This document shows, one piece after another, positions 39,001 through 50,179 of a stretch of DNA of 64,000 nt; position 1 is the stretch's first letter; the number at the start of each line of letters is the position of its first letter. The DNA comes from Berberis thunbergii (lineage: Eukaryota; Streptophyta; Magnoliopsida; Ranunculales; Berberidaceae). Location: positions 62,001-126,000 of the forward strand of contig QNQO01006217.1 in the NCBI GenBank assembly GCA_003290165.1, read 5' to 3'. The notes under the pieces were generated by a model. It was not told where the DNA came from. It saw only the letters and a list, made by a program, of their open reading frames with translations, and did no database searches. A program made the translations under genes and the position numbers.

Positions 39001-39772
39001 ACCCTTCACTGCAAAGCATGCATCTGTGGCTCCAACCACAGACATAATTCGCCAGGGCCGAAGTACTCTAGTGACAACCCTCCAAATGTTCAAGATCCTT
39101 GGCCTCAATTGCCTTGCAACAGCTTATGTGCTTAGTGTGATGTACCTGGATGGTGTCAAGCTTGGAGATGTACAGGCCACCATCAGTGGGATCTTTACTG
39201 CTACTTTCTTTCTCTTCATCTCCCATGCACGTCCTTTGCCAACACTTTCAGCAGTCCGCCCCCATCCCAACATTTTCTGTGCTTATGTTTTCCTCTCTCT
39301 GCTTGGTCAGTTTGCTATCCACATCATCTTTTTGATTTCCTCTGTCAACGAGGCTGCAAAATACATGCCAGAGGAGTGTATTGAGCCAGACTCTGATTTC
39401 CACCCCAACCTAGTGAATACGGTTTCATATATGGTGAGTATGATGATTCAAGTGGCTACTTTTGCTGTGAACTACATGGGCCATCCATTCAACCAGAGTA
39501 TTTCTGAGAACAAGCCATTTTTGTACGCCTTGTTGTCTGCTGCTGGATTCTTCACAGTTATTACCTCAGATCTGTTCAGGGACTTGAATGACTGGTTGAA
39601 GCTGGTTCCATTGCCTAATGGATTACAAGGAAAGCTTCTCCTGTGGGCTGTCCTCATGTTCTCAAGCTGCTATTTGTGGGAGAGGTTGTTGAGGTGGGTT
39701 TTCCCTGGCCGCGTGCCAGAGTGGAAGAGACGGCAGCAGACAGTGACTAGTGCTCAGAAGAAGCATACCTGA
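18057..39772 (+). CDS. PDR2: P5A-type ATPase, ER membrane (MIA/PDR2, yeast Spf1 family)
   Basis: Coding exons: 18057-18305, 23898-23990, 24668-24870, 25636-25708, 25812-25984, 26060-26231, 28177-28281, 29033-29143, 29254-29340, 29447-29629, 30099-30149, 30239-30385, 30615-30694, 30820-30928, 31013-31141, 33303-33368, 33482-33553, 35316-35467, 35860-35971, 36539-36655, 38663-39772. All introns are GT-AG and phases agree, giving 1197 residues against about 1180 for Arabidopsis MIA. Motifs seen: actuator loop TGES at 313-316, the P5A signature PPELP at 447-451, DKTGT with catalytic Asp490, MITGDQ near 703-708 and GDGTND at 817-822. Several hydrophobic segments follow in the last exon. The family sits in the ER and removes mis-inserted transmembrane helices. 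In Arabidopsis it affects pollen and the root phosphate-starvation response. The residue 830-920 linker is low-complexity. No break was found. Confidence 0.95.
19511..19833. mobile_element. Tourist-like MITE (PIF/Harbinger type)
   Basis: Terminal inverted repeats read GGGTGAGTTCGGTTGCATGG and, on the other strand from the right end, GGGCGTGTTTGGTTACATG. The three-base sequence TAA flanks both ends (19508-19510 and 19834-19836). End sequence and TAA duplication fit Tourist. It is 323 bases long and has no coding capacity. Confidence 0.8.
19850..21060 (+). pseudogene. 5'-truncated LINE remnant (zinc-binding and RNase H-like regions)
   Basis: Around 19890-19990 the plus strand reads [20 protein letters not shown], the zinc-binding block of plant LINE ORF2. 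At 20502-20696 it reads [20 protein letters not shown] and [20 protein letters not shown], the RNase H-like domain. Stops interrupt the stretch. It ends near a T/A-rich tail around 21040-21060. Confidence 0.7.
21105..23118. repeat. Long inverted repeat (foldback) with about 0.45 kb arms
   Basis: The left arm (about 21105-21527) and right arm (about 22618-23118) are reverse complements with moderate divergence. The inner ends are clear: TCCGTTTTAACTGCAT on the left faces ATGCAGTTAAAACGGA on the right. The arms share CGCTCTTGGACCGTTAT and GTTTTGTTC(T/C)AATACATT. The 1.1 kb between them has no recognisable gene. It is either a foldback transposon or two opposed copies of one repeat. No terminal duplication was identified. 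Confidence 0.75.
23378..23815 (+). repeat. Series of degenerate SINE-like (tRNA-like) units
   Basis: Four spaced stretches resemble one another, with AAGACTTGTGG near the start and GGGTTCAAA-like sequence about 40 bases later (near 23389, 23566, 23675, 23760). The spacing and B-box-like ends suggest pol III promoter remnants of a SINE. This is tentative. Confidence 0.35.
26232..28176 (+). other. Intron 6 of the P5A gene
   Basis: This is 1.9 kb of AT-rich sequence with poly(T) tracts near 27868 and 28015. No gene or complete repeat was recognised. The smaller introns at 23991-24667, 24871-25635 and 35972-36538 are likewise unremarkable. Confidence 0.6.
28566..28665. mobile_element. 100-bp hAT-type MITE in P5A intron 7
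   Basis: The inverted ends are CTATGTTGTCAGGGGC and, from the right on the other strand, CTATGTTGCCAGGGGC, one mismatch in 16. The eight bases GTTTTACG flank both sides (28558-28565 and 28666-28673). An 8-base duplication is the hAT hallmark. The element is complete and non-coding. Confidence 0.9.
31142..33302 (+). other. Intron 15 of the P5A gene (2.2 kb)
   Basis: It contains a tandem duplication with period 113 bases (about 31411-31636, units starting ATTTCATAATCATCGAGTTC at 31422 and 31535). A LINE remnant lies at 31650-32090. Nothing else is recognisable. Confidence 0.7.
31650..32090 (+). pseudogene. LINE ORF2 3' remnant in P5A intron 15
   Basis: The plus strand contains the end of the zinc-binding region (FLHCGWIN) and [18 protein letters not shown], a block common near the end of plant LINE ORF2. 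It then runs into a tail with GTAATTCCACG and A-rich sequence near 32065-32090. Stops and frameshifts are present. Confidence 0.55.
33554..35315 (+). other. Intron 17 of the P5A gene with a CCA/CCG-rich tract
   Basis: Between about 34520 and 35030 the plus strand is a degenerate CCA/CCG/CAT trinucleotide tract of roughly 500 bases. It opens long Val/Met-rich or Thr-rich frames on both strands that are artefacts of composition. The flanks hold nothing recognisable. Confidence 0.85.
36656..38662 (+). other. Intron 20 of the P5A gene
   Basis: The intron contains the 1.3 kb hAT-like element described separately. After it, 38290-38630 resembles the Tourist-like elements near 61100-61545, sharing TTCTTACTTTTGGCAAA-type sequence. 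It is too decayed to delimit. Confidence 0.6.
36773..38116. mobile_element. 1.34 kb non-autonomous hAT-like element
   Basis: The ends are CAAGGATGCACGGACTCG and, from the right on the other strand, CAAGGAAGCACGGATTCG, 16 of 18 bases the same. Eight bases, TTTTTAAG, flank both sides (36765-36772 and 38117-38124). The CAAGG start fits the hAT consensus YARNG. It has no transposase frame. Inside, 37660-37830 is a GGTTCCTCGCCTCCT-type minisatellite, and subterminal regions repeat GACTCGGCGACACG and GTATCCG words. Confidence 0.85.
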
Positions 39773-42730
39773 TTGCATGTGTGATTAGTGAAGCATTTTA
39801 AATGAAAGGAATCTGAGAGACGCTGGTGGTTTTACGAGGAAGAATGCTGCATTGCGCTTGGGCAATCACAAATATCATACAGAATCAAGTACCGATTGGG
39901 ATGTAGCTGTAAAGCTGCATCAATTGCATGATACTATGCCAGACATGGTGTTGTCATTTACAATTCTGGTTAGATAATATAGGTTTCTTTGTTTACTTTC
40001 ATGGGGAATTTTGTTAGTTTGTTTCCCTCACTTGATTGTTGAGAGAGCGACAGGTCAGTACATGTTGAAGATATAACTGTAAATTAAGGTGAAAAGCAGA
40101 TCTGAATCTAAAAGGAACTCGTGTATCACACCCCATAGTTATGAATTTTGAAGGATTAGTTCTCGACTTCATTGCCATCTCTCTCTCCAGACTAGAGTTT
40201 AACCAAAAGTTCAATTCTCCAGTGGTTCAAAATAAGAATTGATCAACAGTTCATGGATAATAATTCCGAGTACAATTTTTATTTTTTTAAATGAAGAAAT
40301 CAGACTGTGGGTTACTGATGAAAGTTTTCTATTTGTAATGTGAGGCTATTATATAACCTGTACCACCAGCTTATTTCAACAACTAATGAGTCACATAAAA
40401 TAGGATTTTGATTTCAGTTTAACGTAGTATTTTCTTTTAAAACCCTCAGCACAGGTAATTAATGATTTGTTGGATGGGAAACACATTTTTTAAACACAAA
40501 ATCACACGATAGATTGTTGATTTGCCTTAACCAAGAGATAGTATGTGAAGTTGTAATAAGCCAAAGGTGTCGTGATTCAACAATGGCGGATGGTATCACT
40601 ATGTTACAGGGTCAAAATCAGCCGGCAACATTTAGGTTTTTTGGATTGTCACTCATTTGGAAAACTAATTCATTGTGGGGTGGTAAAGAAAGACAACGAC
40701 TACCTCGCACCACCACTTCCTCTATTTCACACCACTTACTTACTTTTTCACACCACCTATATAAACAAAAATCATTCATTTTTTCCCCCTCACCATTCAA
40801 ATCGACAATGGTTCCTCCATCAATTCGAAATCTCTTCCAAATCTCTCATCACACTCAAATCTGTTCCAAATCTTCTCCCTCTCCCTAAAAAACTCTCAAA
40901 ATTTCCTTAAAGTTGAAACTCCTAAACCCAAACTCAATAAATATGCATAACTTAACATAACAGACAAACCCAAACGAAAAAACATGGTAAGTTTAAAACC
41001 AATTTAAACCTTCAATTGAAATGATTCTCAAGCTCATCAAAACACAAAATTTGTAGTATTCTGAGTTATCTAATAAATGAAACTTGAAAATGTTTTGATA
41101 TGAGTAAGTTATGGTCATTTTATTAAAGTCGCCCAAATTTGTCCGAAAAATAAAAACGGGATAGTGTTCCTGACTTTTGGCCAACTTCTGTGCTTGATCG
41201 AGGCCGATTATCAATTTGATCAAAACACAAAAGTTGTAGCACTCTCAGCTATCTAATAAACACAACTTGAATCACTTGAAAATGTTTTGAAATAAGCAAG
41301 TTATGATCATTTTACTAAAGTCGCACAGAACAACAAAAAAAATGTGTTTGCAGAGTGTTGCGAAGTATCTGGGTGGTGTGAGGTAGTCATTGCCTTTTTT
41401 AAATGAGCGTCATACTCAATTAGACGTAAACTAATGAGGCCAAACTCAAAAAAAAAAACTACAGTAGCCAAATTTAGCCGAACATAATTAGTTTGCTTTG
41501 AAAAGATGTGCGAAAAATAAATTGGAGAAGACAAGGAAGGTGAGTTAGTGCTAATGGTGGCAGTGCTTTTACTTGATCATTTATGGAACATTTGTTCAGG
41601 ATGACCTCCCTGAACATTTGTTCCATAAAATTTCTCCCACTGCTTTGCTTGCTTGTTTGTTTGTTACTTGGTCTGCAGTCAGTCTCAAATAACAACTGCA
41701 ATGCAGCTGAGCTCGGTGGAGCAAAAGAAGGGAGGGTGCAATATCATCTTTTCCTTGTAAGGGTGCTTTTTTTTTTTTTTCCAATTTGTTAAGAGGTAGA
41801 AGATGATGGTAATGGCTCTCCCATTGTTAAACATTAACTGTGGCCTCTTCCATTCTGCTGTGGTATGTTGTGTTGCGTAGCTGATTTATGCCTGTCAATG
41901 TTTTTGTACGATTCCCAGCATGTCATTCCTGGATCCATGTCTAAGTATGTCCTCCATCTTTTTACTAAGGATGTGTTTGGTTGCATGGAATCATATGCCA
42001 TGAGAATTCATGAGTTAATTTGAGGAATCACATGCCTTGAGAGACCAAGGAGTGAGATTTCCATGTTCATGCGAATTTCATTCCCACCATTGATCACAAA
42101 ATCAAATAGTGGATGTAGATTGATATATCAATTTCGCCTAAAATGTAGGAGTCTCCTCATAGATTTTCATGGCATAGGATTCCATGCAACCAAACACACC
42201 CTAAGAATCTGTTTTATTTGCATACAGGGTATGACTTTTTGACTGGAATCACACGTCTCAAAATGCATTGTTTTCTTGTGAGTATACAGTATTGTTCGTT
42301 ATTATGGTTTTTATCATTACATATTCTATTACAAATAGGGCCTAAGGTCTCTTATTAAAATTTACCAAGAACAAACTTTGAGGGTTTAAAAATTTTCTCC
42401 CCTGTTGTTTAATGGTGTTCAGTTGTTTGAAAATTTGGAAGATTTGGTATTATAGCAATAAATGCATGGGAAAAGATCGAGCCGCGAGGTACCATTGCAA
42501 GGATGGAATGCCTTCAAAGGCCCTTGCTGAAAAAGTGGCTAGAGTTTCATAATCAGCATTGGTCCATGATATTTAGTCATTACTTACATGAAAAAAGTAT
42601 GCCTTCAACCGTATAATAAAAATTTGAGTATACAGTAACCATCTGAGACAAAACTATTGGTCAATGATAGAAGCCAGAGCCCTCAATTCTATCTTAGTGT
42701 ACTTTACAGTAACATTATTCGTCCATCTCT
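39773..42730. other. Intergenic region between convergent P5A and ABCG genes
   Basis: The first 200-300 bases are probably P5A 3' UTR. Two related stretches lie at about 41035-41141 and 41221-41330, sharing CAAAACACAAAA and AACTTGAAAATGTTTTGA. An imperfect inverted repeat with 20-base arms is at 41581-41628. A Tourist-like element is at 41969-42201. No gene was recognised; short frames near 40514-40910 are not convincing. Confidence 0.7.
41969..42201. mobile_element. Tourist-like MITE
   Basis: The left end GGATGTGTTTGGTTGCATGG matches the reverse complement of the right end with one mismatch. TAA flanks it on both sides (41966-41968 and 42202-42204). It is 233 bases long, non-coding and related to the element at 19511-19833. 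Confidence 0.88.
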
Positions 42731-45700
42731 TCACCTGGTTTGGAAATTAAAAGTGCGAATAGAGAATGCAAACACAATGCCAAAGAGAGCAGCGAAACCA
42801 ACAATAACACAAGCAACCACGGGCAACATATCATGCTCAAAACCCAAAGAAGTGCTCAGAAAATCCTTCAAGGGGACTTGCAGGCCGTCGTAAGTTGTCA
42901 TGGTTGTCGTTATATCTCCAAACTGGGAAGTCACTAAACCATAGAGCGTCCAGGCAACTGGGCATCCCCAGTAGTACCATCTCCACCACACAGGAATGTT
43001 CTGAAATATATAGCCAATATTCAGTTATTTTGCTTAAGAAAGAGTAAAGAGACTATGCGAGTATCAATTTTGTGCCACTCACAGTTCTAGGGATTAAGAA
43101 ACCAGCAAAGAGCATCCACACTCCATAGAATGCTGAAGATATGACTGCAGCAAAGGCGGCATTTGGAGTCAAGGCGACAGCCATCATCCCGTAGTATGTG
43201 TAGTACAGGAAGGTGAAGTACATGAAGAAGAAGAACCACATGAACTTGGTTAAAGCCCACTGGAAGCCTAGCATAGAATAGACAATCAGTCCATAAATGA
43301 CGGACTGAACAAAGATGTAAGGTAGCTCCACCAACACCTGCATCATTGACTTTTGTGTTAATCCCAGCATATTTCCACTAAAAACTTGAGCTGTTAGTTA
43401 GAGAAAGATTAAGTTATGAATATCATGAGAGACTTATATGATCTCAATCCTTGGAAGAAATTGGGTTCTGAAGCTTAGAAGTACCTGGGCCAGGGCGTAG
43501 GGAATAGCAGAGAACATGCCTGCCGCTCGTTCTCTGTAGAAAACACTTCTTTCGATGTCCTCAACAGGCTGCACTGATGCTGCATTATTGACACCTAGGA
43601 AAATAACTGCAGCAAACATGGAGCCCATGGCATTGAGAACATCTTGCTGCTTCTCTCTGGTATGTCAAATCGCAAGTAAAATGAGTTAGTATTCAAATGA
43701 AGATCGTATTTCAAAGGGTTTCAATATTAAAAGATGCGTACATTTTGCCACCCATTTTCCAAAATATGCTTCCAAAGAGTAAAGCACATATCAAAGTGAA
43801 GAAAAACCGGACAGCATTGTATTGTGGGTTTCTCCAGTAAGACCAATGTTGCTTCCAGAGACAGGCTTTGAATTGAACCAAAGATGACTGGGAGAACTTA
43901 TTCCTGAAATATAGATCTTCGGATCCTATAATGGGTTTTTTCAATTCCTCAATCAGTGCTTTGTTTCTTCGATAGAGAGACGAGTTGCGATAAATTTCTG
44001 CAAAATCTACTCCAAGATGATTCTCAGAAGCTGCTGAACTAGCCTCTAACATCCAAGTTGCTGGATTGTACCCTGGAGTTATTTTAGGGACTCCCTTGAT
44101 GGATTCAAAGTATCTGACTAGCTCTTCAGAGTTTCTCCCAAGTCGACCCCCGTAAATGACTTGCCCTCCTCTTTTCATGAGTAATAACTGTAAGAAAAAA
44201 ACAGTAACAAGTTAGAATCAATGCACACCAGCTCCAAGAAATATTTCTATTGGGTGCTTGATTTAGCAATCTGTAAAGTTATCTCTTAACAATGTAAACT
44301 TTCAGTTCTCTTCTGCATGGGACTAGTTTTGCATGATAATGTAGTCTTAGTGTTATCTACAATATGCAACCTCCTTATAAACTGTCAAAACAATGAAAAT
44401 TAAAAAGCAAATAGACAAAAGAAAATCTTGACCCGTATGGAAAATCTAACCTCGTCAAATGACTCAAATATGTCAATGCTTGGTTGATGGATGGTGCAGA
44501 CCACTGTCCTCCCAGTATCAACTGTGTTGCGGACCGTTCGCATCACTATAGCTGCAGCTCGAGCATCTAAACCTGAAGTTGGTTCATCCATGAAAATGAT
44601 AGAGGGGTTAGCTACAAGTTCGACAGCAATTGTGAGACGCTTCCTTTGTTCTGTTGAGAGACCATTGACGCCTGGAACACCAACTAGAGCATGTTTCAAA
44701 TTGTCTAGTTCAACCAAATCCATCACCTCTTTCACAAACATCTGCAAAGTAATTTAAGTTTTGTTTCAGTGGATGCACGCATCAATGAAGTAATACAGCA
44801 CGTGTTGTTAGTGTTATAGGAGTAGAAGGAAAGTCACCTCTCTTGTTTGCTCATCCACATCTGCAGGAAGTCGAAGCCAAGAAGAATAGACAAGTGATTC
44901 ATATACAGTAAGGTTTGGGGAGTGTATGTCTGTTTGTTCACAGTAACCGCTGATGCGGGTGAATGTTTCTTGCCTCTTTGGGTATCCTGATATGGTAATT
45001 GATCCCTCTATGTATCCACCAGTTTTCCTCCCTGCCAAGACATCCATTAAAGTTGTCTTCCCGGCTCCACTCACACCCATCAAACATGTTAATGTGCCTG
45101 GTCTGAAATAGCCGCTTACACCGTGGAGAAGTTGGAGTCTGCTGTCCTGGACTCCTTGCTGCTTCATTTCCTAAATAGAACAAAGCAAACCATATGAAGA
45201 AATGAATATTACTGTATTGGGTTTTTTTAAAGATTATTTTGTAACCTCAAATAGCTTACTTCATGTGGATATTATTGTCTTTTTAGTACTAATTTGTATC
45301 CATGCTAACTTACCACAGGCATATCAACGAAGTAGTTCACATTGTCAAATGCCATCGCTAGAGGTCTGAAAGGAAGCACCATCCCTTTGGTCTCAATTGC
45401 ATTATTGCCTAGACAGCACATAAACACTTACATTGGTGAGAGTATCCTTCTATGAATATCAAGTATCTTAATTTTGCTAGGAAAGATGTTTATGATTATT
45501 ACACACAATGCTTTACCAGAATTTTGAGTTCTGTTACGAGGTTGTCCAGTTGTCGAACTATGATCTCTATTAGGTTCAGTGGGATCTGTACTGGATGTCT
45601 GTGGTTTACCCAGAGCTGCAGAAATAAAATTAATAGACAGTCATCCAAGATGACCGGTAAGGAAAACTTCAAATAGTTAATGATCCTAGGACTCACGGTT

Positions 45701-48700
45701 TAGATATGCCAATGCTAAAGTGTATAAAATGTTGAAGAGGATGTTGTAGGCCATGAGTGCCCCATTTCCTATCCAATACCAATTATCGTTTGTGAAAATC
45801 CCCCTAACCTTGAGAACTGTTTCACCTACCTGCAAAAGAATCAGAATTTCAACTGGGCATCCATCTTTATTTGATTATATGTTGATATTCGAGACCAGAG
45901 ATTACAAGATTACATACCATGTTCCATCGACTTGCTAGGAATTCATTAACTGCAATTGCATTTTGTGCATACATTAAAGGGGATGCCCAATATCCCCATA
46001 TCCACCACTTATATATATCCTCTGTGTTTTTTTGGTCAATGATGAGAGAAAATTTAACAAACAGATGAAACTTCTTAACAAATAATAGTGAAGGCTATTG
46101 CCTTACTTTCTAACAAGGATTTAAAAAAGGGGCAAATCACGAACCTCTAGAAACTATGAAGCCTCCTAGAACAAATATAACCAGTAGAGCAAAGGCCCCA
46201 AATGTGCTGGCGACAATTTGATTCCGTCCCAAGGCAGCAATGAAACGGAAGAGAGAGAGTGACATTTGATGTAGGTTGAACATTAGAAACAATTGACGAA
46301 AGAATCTACAAAACGTGTATAGAAGGGCTACATCAGTGAAAAGCCAAACATATTTAGAAGACTGTCACATTGAGTTAAAAATAAACCTTGCTGGGCTTGG
46401 TGCCAGTCCAACTGGATAGTACGTTAGGATTACCCAGATGAAAGATTCAAGCAATGACACGGGAATCCTAGTGAGAGATGTAGGAATTGTGTATGCCCAT
46501 GCTGGAAAGAACATGGCATCCCTCTGCTTGTAGAACACTGGCAACCTCATAAGAGTCATTTGAGATTCAGCGAGGCCGTTAAACATGACATTCACAATTC
46601 CGAAGAAAAGAACACCCATGAACTTTTCTCCATCCTGTGCAGAATCATAGTGCATCTCTGTTCGGAGGAAAACAGTCATTGTTACTGTTGCTACAATTGC
46701 AATCTGCACCATAGACAAGATAACTACAATCACTACAATTACAATTGTTTTAAAGTTGCAAGTCCTCAGTTTCTGAGTAAAAGCAGGCTATACTGTTTAA
46801 GTCCTTACTTGGATGGCCTTGAAAATGTATATGAATGCACTCCTCTTCATCAGCAAGATTTCCCTGTCCAAGCAAGCTTTGAGGAGTTCTTTCTTTGGCA
46901 GGCCATACTTCTGTTTTACAAGAGCAGCTGGATGACATTTGGACTTGTCGTAAGGAACAGATAGTGCAGAGTATAGATTACTTCCAGCAGGGGATGACCA
47001 AAAAGCTTCAGAGAATTGCTCAACTGGGATGTATCGATATGGTTGTCTCTTGTCATACCAATATTGCTCCTGATCTTTCCTTGATGTAACCTATTTTAAG
47101 CGTTCATTTAGCTAGGGAAACAAATAATGATAAAAGTTCTCAAAATCATGCAAGGGAAACACATTAAAATTCAAACCTCTTGGAGGAAATCTGCCACTCC
47201 TTTTCTTGGTGGACATTTGAAACCCATTGTCTCAAAAAATCCAAGAATGTACTCTCGAGGTCCATGGTAGACTACCTTCCCTTCACAGATGAGGATAACA
47301 TCGTCAAAGAGGTCAAATGTTTCTGGTGCAGGTTGGAGGAGGGAGATGACCATTGTGGAGTGGAACACACGAACAATATGCTTAAAGCCCTTCACAATCT
47401 GGTATGTGGTTGAGCTATCTAATCCTGTTGAGATCTCATCCATGAACATAGCCGTTGAAGGGCCAACAATCATCTCAGCCGTGGTGACTCGTTTTTTCTG
47501 TCCTCCCGAAATTCCTCTTCTCATGTTATCTCCAACCATTGTGTCAGCACAAAAGTCTAGCCCCAATAACTGAAAAATTGATGCTTACTTTTCATTTTTT
47601 TTGAATGTTTACATCTAAACGACAATGTGTATGCATATAGTAATGCAGACTTTTTACCTTTAAGGTATAATCAGTGAGGATGCTGGACTTTTGTCCTTGA
47701 ATTGCTGCTATCTGAAATGCAAGGAGTGTAACAAATTCATAGATTGTACGATATTTTAAAGGAATTGTGCTGAGTTGTTTTTCTTAGCTACCAGTATCCT
47801 TTTGTTACCTTCATAAAAACGTCGATATCTGCATCTGGTTTGACCGAATAATGTTTCTCCCTTCTTGCAAGTTCAGTGAGAACATCTGCAATTATTTTGA
47901 AAGGTCAAAACCAATTACAAGTAGTTTGTCGAAACTATATATAGAAAATGTAAAAGAGGAGGTCTTGAGAATAAATTACCTTGTCTATATCCAACACCCT
48001 GACATCGAGCAGAGAAATCCAAGGTTTCCCTTACAGTCATGTCACCAATATGCAGGTCTTGCTGACTGATGTAGGCCGATGTCCTTTGAGGAACAAACTC
48101 TTTCATAGTGTGTCCATTATATGTAACACTTCCAGAAACCTTCACCATTGGAACAAATGAATTGTGAATCATTATAGATTTCTCAAGATTTTATTTAAGG
48201 GGGGAAAATTGAACTATAAAATTTTGCTCCATTTTACCCTAAGGTCCTTATCTAGTTTGCCTGCGAGAGCTAACAAAAGGGTAGTTTTCCCTGAGCCAGG
48301 AGGACCGAGAAGAAGGGTCAGCCTGAACATTACAAAAAATCAAGTCAGTTTCTTGTACTGTCCTACAAAGTTTTCATCTTCTCTGTTTCTTAATAGTTTA
48401 GTTTTACTGGCAGTAAGTAAAGATCGTTACAGAAACAGAAAAAAATTGAAGCACGGAAGTTAGTACAGTTAAAGTTAGTTTAATTACCTGCCAGGTCTGA
48501 TAGTACCACTTACATCCTCAAGAATCTTAATCTGCTGTTTGTTGCTCTTGTATATCCGTAGGGAGCTCAATATACTCTGCAGTACGAGAATGAAGAGATG
48601 AGAGAAAATTAATCAAATGATGAGTATTGCAAAGTGGTAGTAAGATGCCATCCCCAACTCACCTCAATCATATTCAAGGTGGAATTAACTAGCGTTGGCA

Positions 48701-49151
48701 TTGCTCTTCTACCCACATACACCTCTGCGTCAACATTGAGATCCTTGTACCGTACTTCAACTTCTGGCAGTATGATCCCAACTTTGTCAATTCGGTCACG
48801 TAACTTTTGCACAAATAATTCATTGTCATTATCGAAAATGTGCACAAGGCGATCAAGCAGCTCTTGACGGGTCTGAAGGCTTATGGTTCGCACATCAACT
48901 TGATCATGGGTGAAGTGTCCGCTCATGGTCTGGTTCAGCTTAAGCAGGGATACATTCACTCTGTCATATGTAGGTAACTTCTCCAACGCAGCCCATTTGA
49001 GCTCCTCTTCATCGTCTTTCTTGCTCCTTCGGGTGCTGGTACCCATTGAGAATATTGATTCACTTCTTTCTAACATTGTTTTGCTCGTCGACCTCAGACT
49101 AGTCGTCTTCCAATCTCTACTCCCTTCTCCCATCCTCATTGATTCAGCCAT
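42731..49151 (-). CDS. Full-size ABCG transporter (pleiotropic drug resistance type)
   Basis: Exons from the ATG: 49151-48663, 48576-48488, 48322-48238, 48139-47980, 47885-47809, 47711-47658, 47569-47177, 47090-46809, 46703-46387, 46305-46145, 46021-45918, 45829-45697, 45615-45517, 45408-45314, 45170-44838, 44741-44451, 44187-43742, 43656-43485, 43337-43083, 43000-42731. Phases agree and the protein has 1434 residues, the normal PDR length. Order is the reverse ABCG layout NBD1-TMD1-NBD2-TMD2. Seen: Walker [10 protein letters not shown] (199-207), signature SGGQ (339-342), FMDE Walker B, second Walker [10 protein letters not shown] (878-886), the PDR-typical LSTEQRKR (985-992) and [10 protein letters not shown]. 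The family exports lipophilic compounds, hormones or precursors at the plasma membrane using ATP; the substrate cannot be inferred. The linker around 775-815 is Thr/Asn/Pro-rich. No defect was found. Confidence 0.95.
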
Positions 49152-50145
49152 TAATGATCAGCAAATTGTCTGTAACGTACATACAAGATCTGGAATGGAA
49201 TGAACACAACAGTATGTATGTACACTATATGCATGTAAGTCACAAGAAAATAGTGCTCTTGACATGCAAGATTGATGTTGTTAGTTGCATTTGCAAGACC
49301 TATTGCATGTTAGGCTTTTTAGTTATGAAAGTGTGACCTATATATATATAGATAAAAAGGTTTGGCCGGTTTGGGGAGGCACATGGAATACACAATGAAG
49401 GTCAATAATCTACCATTAATTTTAGCCTACCTTTTGGTTGAGCAGACCACAGGCATACCAAAAGTCAGCAGGAGCGATGACTTTTAAGCCGTTGGATCCG
49501 ATTCAATGTGTTAACATCTGATTCATTGTTAGATTATTAAGATATGTTGACTAATTTTTACCTATAATTCAACTACTTTTTTTTGTTTTTTTTTCCCGTA
49601 TAATTCATGTCTGTTCATATTGAACTTGTCATCTCCAAGTGTTATTTCCCCGCATGCACAACCCTCTAGTTAGATTAAGGAGCAAAGGAGCAAAACAAAC
49701 ACCCATGCCTTTCTTGAAAAAAAAAATATACACACAAACACCCATAGCTATTAATTTTTTGTTAAGTTGTCATAATCATTAGAGAGAAGTACAGTTGTGG
49801 TGTTTAGATTATTACAAATCATATATAGCTAGGCAGGGATGGTTATGGGGCTTACGAATTACAGTTCAACTACAAGTTTTGTATGGAAGATCAAAAAAAC
49901 AAGTTTCATATTGCAATGTAGACATAATAGTTATAAAATAAAATCTTATCATTCAGGTGATATGAGTGGAACTCATTGATCGCAGTTACTATCTCAAATG
50001 CTAGTTTGTTTCACCTTTTGTTCATGTTTTAATTGTGAGTGAGGTCAGTTGATGGCATGGTGGCTGGATACCATTGCGGAGACCGAATTACAACATGGGC
50101 AAACTGTGAGGCCCTCTTGAAAAAGAGATGCATTTTTGCTTTAGC

Positions 50146-50179
<34 letters not shown>

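Noticed and set aside
40514..40910. Possible small gene after the P5A gene
   Set aside because: Several overlapping short frames, low complexity and no recognisable motif.
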